Shown here: positions 62,022-64,000 of the stretch, piece by piece
How the letters are laid out: each line of letters starts with the position of its first letter
How positions within the stretch are numbered: the first letter of the stretch is position 1
Source: Flavimaribacter sp024343425
GTDB lineage: Bacteria; Pseudomonadota; Alphaproteobacteria; Rhizobiales; Rhizobiaceae
Assembly: GCA_965227645.1 (NCBI GenBank)
Contig: OZ245773.1
Coordinates: 3,162,001 to 3,226,000, forward strand
Length of the DNA: 64,000 nt
Direction: 5' to 3'
Notes under the pieces: model-generated
Seen by the model: only the letters and a program-made list of their open reading frames with translations
Told to the model about the DNA's origin: nothing
The model's database searches: none
Position numbers and translations under genes: made by a program

Positions 62022-62837
62022 ATGACGAACATCATCGATGTCAGAAACGTCATTAAACGTTTCGGTGGTTTTTACGCGGTCGACGATTGCAGCCTCCAGG
62101 TTGAAAAAGGCTCCATCACCGGGCTGATCGGTCCGAACGGCGCAGGCAAGACCACGCTCTTCAACATTGTCGCAGGCGCCTTTTCCCCAACGTCGGGCCA
62201 GATCCTGCTCGACGGCGAAGACGTGACCGGCCTGCCGGCGCACGCGCTGTTCGGCCGCGGCCTGCTCAGAACCTTCCAGATTGCCCACGAATTCTCGCAC
62301 ATGACGGTGACGGAAAACCTGATGATGGTTCCTGAGCACCAGCCGGGCGAACATCTCGCCTCGGCCTGGTTCCGTCCGGGCGCCGTCAGCCGGCGCGAAT
62401 CGGAGGTGCGCAAAAAGGCCGAGGAAGTGCTCGACTTCCTCAAGATCGGCCACGTGAAAAACGAGCTTGCCGGCAACCTGTCCGGCGGCCAGAAGAAACT
62501 ATTGGAACTTGGCCGCACCATGATGGTCGACGCCAAGGTCGTCCTCCTCGACGAGATCGCCGCCGGCGTCAACCGGACGCTGCTTAACGACCTGGTGGAC
62601 AATATCGAGCGCCTCAACCGGGAGTTCGGCTACACCTTCTTCGTGATCGAGCACGACATGGACATGATCGCGCGGCTCTGCGACCCGGTCATCGTCATGG
62701 CCTCCGGCTCGGTGATGACCCAGGGTCATATCGCCGACATTCAGCGCGACGAGGCGGTGATCGAGGCTTATTTCGGCGGCTCGCCCACCGGCGAGGCCAC
62801 CACAAGCGCAGACCATGCCGCGGGCGCTGCATCATGA
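62022..62837 (+). CDS. livG: Branched-chain amino-acid-type ABC ATPase LivG
   Basis: 271 residues with GGGGAAG upstream. Walker A GPNGAGKTT, signature LSGGQKKLLELGRTM, VVLLDEIAAGVN and the LivG C-terminus IVMASGSVMTQGHIADIQRDEAVIEAYFGG. It pairs with LivF to drive import. It overlaps livF by 4 bases. Confidence 0.92.
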   Translation: MTNIIDVRNVIKRFGGFYAVDDCSLQVEKGSITGLIGPNGAGKTTLFNIVAGAFSPTSGQILLDGEDVTGLPAHALFGRGLLRTFQIAHEFSHMTVTENLMMVPEHQPGEHLASAWFRPGAVSRRESEVRKKAEEVLDFLKIGHVKNELAGNLSGGQKKLLELGRTMMVDAKVVLLDEIAAGVNRTLLNDLVDNIERLNREFGYTFFVIEHDMDMIARLCDPVIVMASGSVMTQGHIADIQRDEAVIEAYFGGSPTGEATTSADHAAGAAS

Positions 62838-63538
62838 GCCTTCTGAAGATCACCAATCTCCACGCCGGCTATGGGCAGATGTCGATCCTCAAAGGCGTCG
62901 ACATGACGCTGGAAGAAGGCGAGATCGGCGTCATCGTCGGCCCCAACGGCGCGGGCAAGTCGACGACACTCAAGGCCATCTTCGGCATGCTGAACATCAC
63001 AGAAGGCTCGATCGAGTTCGACGGCGAGGACATCACCGGCATCCGCTCCGAAGAGCTCGCCTCTCATCGCATCGCCTTCGTTCCGCAGGAAAACAACGTC
63101 TTCCACACGTTGACGGTGCACGAAAACCTGGAGATGGGCGCCTATATCAGGCGCGACGACTTCAGCCGGGTGATGGATCACGTCTACGAAATTTTCCCGC
63201 CGCTGAAGGAAAAGCGCCGCCAGCCGGCCGGCGAACTCTCCGGCGGCCAGCGGCAGATGGTCGCCTTCGGCCGCGCGCTGATGATCGAGCCGAAGCTGAT
63301 CCTGCTCGACGAACCGACGGCCGGCCTCTCGCCGATGTTCATGTCGCAGATCTTCGACCGGGTGATCGCCATCAACAAGACCGGCGTCACGGTCGCCATG
63401 GTCGAACAGAACGCAAAACAGGCGCTTGCCATCGCGCACAAGGGATTTGTGCTCGCCAACGGCGCCAACTCATTCACCGACACGGGCAGAAATCTCCTCG
63501 AGAACCCCGAAGTCGCCAAGAGCTTTCTTGGCGGATAA
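62834..63538 (+). CDS. livF: Branched-chain amino-acid-type ABC ATPase LivF
   Basis: 234 residues. Walker A GPNGAGKST, signature LSGGQRQMVAFGRAL, Walker B LILLDEPTAGLSP, and VAMVEQNAKQALAIAHKGFVL. It is the second ATPase of the importer. The livH gene starts 13 bases later. Confidence 0.92.
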   Translation: MSLLKITNLHAGYGQMSILKGVDMTLEEGEIGVIVGPNGAGKSTTLKAIFGMLNITEGSIEFDGEDITGIRSEELASHRIAFVPQENNVFHTLTVHENLEMGAYIRRDDFSRVMDHVYEIFPPLKEKRRQPAGELSGGQRQMVAFGRALMIEPKLILLDEPTAGLSPMFMSQIFDRVIAINKTGVTVAMVEQNAKQALAIAHKGFVLANGANSFTDTGRNLLENPEVAKSFLGG

Positions 63539-63550
63539 CGGGAGGACCAC

Positions 63551-64000
63551 GTGAACGATCTCGTCTTTTTCATCAACAAGGGCCTCCTTTCCGGGATGAT
63601 CATCGGTTCGATCTACGCCATGGGCGCGATCGGCGTGACGATGATTTTCGGTATTCTGCGCTTCGCCCATTTCGCGCATGGCGACATGATGACGCTTGGC
63701 GCCTTCATGACGCTGATCATCGCCGCGCTGCTGGCGTCCGCCGGCGTTGTCCTGCCCTTCCCGATCGCCTTCGCGGCGATCATTCCGGCGATGGCCGTCA
63801 CCGCGGTTCTCGCGATCGGCCTCGACAAGGTTTTCTACAAGCCCCTGCGTAACGCCGGCGCCCGGCCGGTCGTGCTCGTCATGGCCTCGGTCGGCGTCAC
63901 CCTCATGCTGCAGGGCCTGATCCGTCTCTTCGCCGGCGTGCGCGCCCGCGACATGTTCATCGACCAGCCGAAGGACATCTTCCAGATCCCCTTCCCCGGC
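63551..64000 (+). CDS. livH: Branched-chain amino-acid-type ABC permease LivH (3' end outside window)
   Basis: The first 150 residues, from GTG 63551 preceded by GGGAGGA. The sequence GLLSGMIIGSIYAMGAIGVTMIFGILRFAHFAHGDMMTLGAF is the LivH N-terminus. It should be followed by livM and a binding-protein gene beyond the edge. Confidence 0.9.
   Translation, partial: MNDLVFFINKGLLSGMIIGSIYAMGAIGVTMIFGILRFAHFAHGDMMTLGAFMTLIIAALLASAGVVLPFPIAFAAIIPAMAVTAVLAIGLDKVFYKPLRNAGARPVVLVMASVGVTLMLQGLIRLFAGVRARDMFIDQPKDIFQIPFPG

Noticed and set aside
62815..63852. A 345-residue frame overlapping livF and livH
   Set aside because: Arg-rich shadow of livF, whose ABC motifs are unambiguous.

Overview
The window reads as the chromosome of an alphaproteobacterium, most likely a member of the Hyphomicrobiales (Rhizobiales). 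Reasons: high GC, dense operons with ATGA/TGATG stop-start overlaps, a PuuD-type urate oxidase with a cytochrome c tail, a ligase-associated exonuclease, a tripartite tricarboxylate (Tct) transporter, a two-permease phosphonate ABC system, and a C-P lyase operon with DUF1045. I saw no rRNA, tRNA, CRISPR array or prophage. Protein names come from reading motifs and overall family resemblance; no search was run.

Layout. (1) 1-4.2 kb: a LysR regulator divergent from puuD (urate oxidase) and guaD (guanine deaminase), then an HXXEE membrane protein. (2) 4.2-6.6 kb: an accessory islet made of an IS630-family element with TA duplications and a low-GC Fic AMP-transferase gene behind AT-rich palindromes. 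(3) 6.6-13.9 kb: an organosulfate module with an IclR regulator, an SsuABC/TauABC-like importer and a sulfatase on one strand, and a second sulfatase plus its formylglycine-generating enzyme on the other. (4) 13.9-16.5 kb: ATP-dependent DNA ligase and its partner exonuclease. (5) 16.7-21.9 kb: the rest of purine breakdown (uraH, allA, allantoicase, uraD, puuE) with two deaminases. With puuD, every step from urate to glyoxylate and urea is present. (6) 22.1-28.2 kb: sulfide:quinone oxidoreductase, a BigR/SqrR-like persulfide sensor, a DUF2892 membrane protein and an RND efflux pair, which looks like one sulfide-responsive unit.

(7) 28.3-37.2 kb: a methyltransferase, a MarR-GNAT fusion with a strong palindromic operator, a six-gene Tct operon with its own IclR regulator, a decayed second copy of the GNAT gene, a LysE exporter and a TPR/peptidoglycan-binding protein. 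(8) 37.2-54.8 kb: a complete phosphonate-use regulon in three units (DUF1045-phnM-phnN; phnCDE1E2; phnGHIJKL plus a hexapeptide acetyltransferase) with a divergent phnF. Candidate PHO boxes precede each unit. An MscS channel and a copper-handling trio (DUF2946, a triple-domain copper protein, SCO) sit inside the cluster. (9) 54.9-64 kb: an orphan HigA-like antitoxin, a split MnmC pair (FAD oxidase and MnmD, divergent), a polyamine-type ABC importer, and the start of a branched-chain amino-acid (Liv) importer that runs off the right edge.

The common theme is scavenging of N, S and P from organic compounds: purines, sulfate esters, phosphonates, polyamine-like substrates and amino acids. The most unusual items are the FGE that carries a sulfatase-type CTPSR motif in its own N-terminus, the sulfide-sensor/RND cassette, the triple-fusion copper protein, the expanded PhnE loop and the GNAT relic with a perfect 15-bp inverted repeat.
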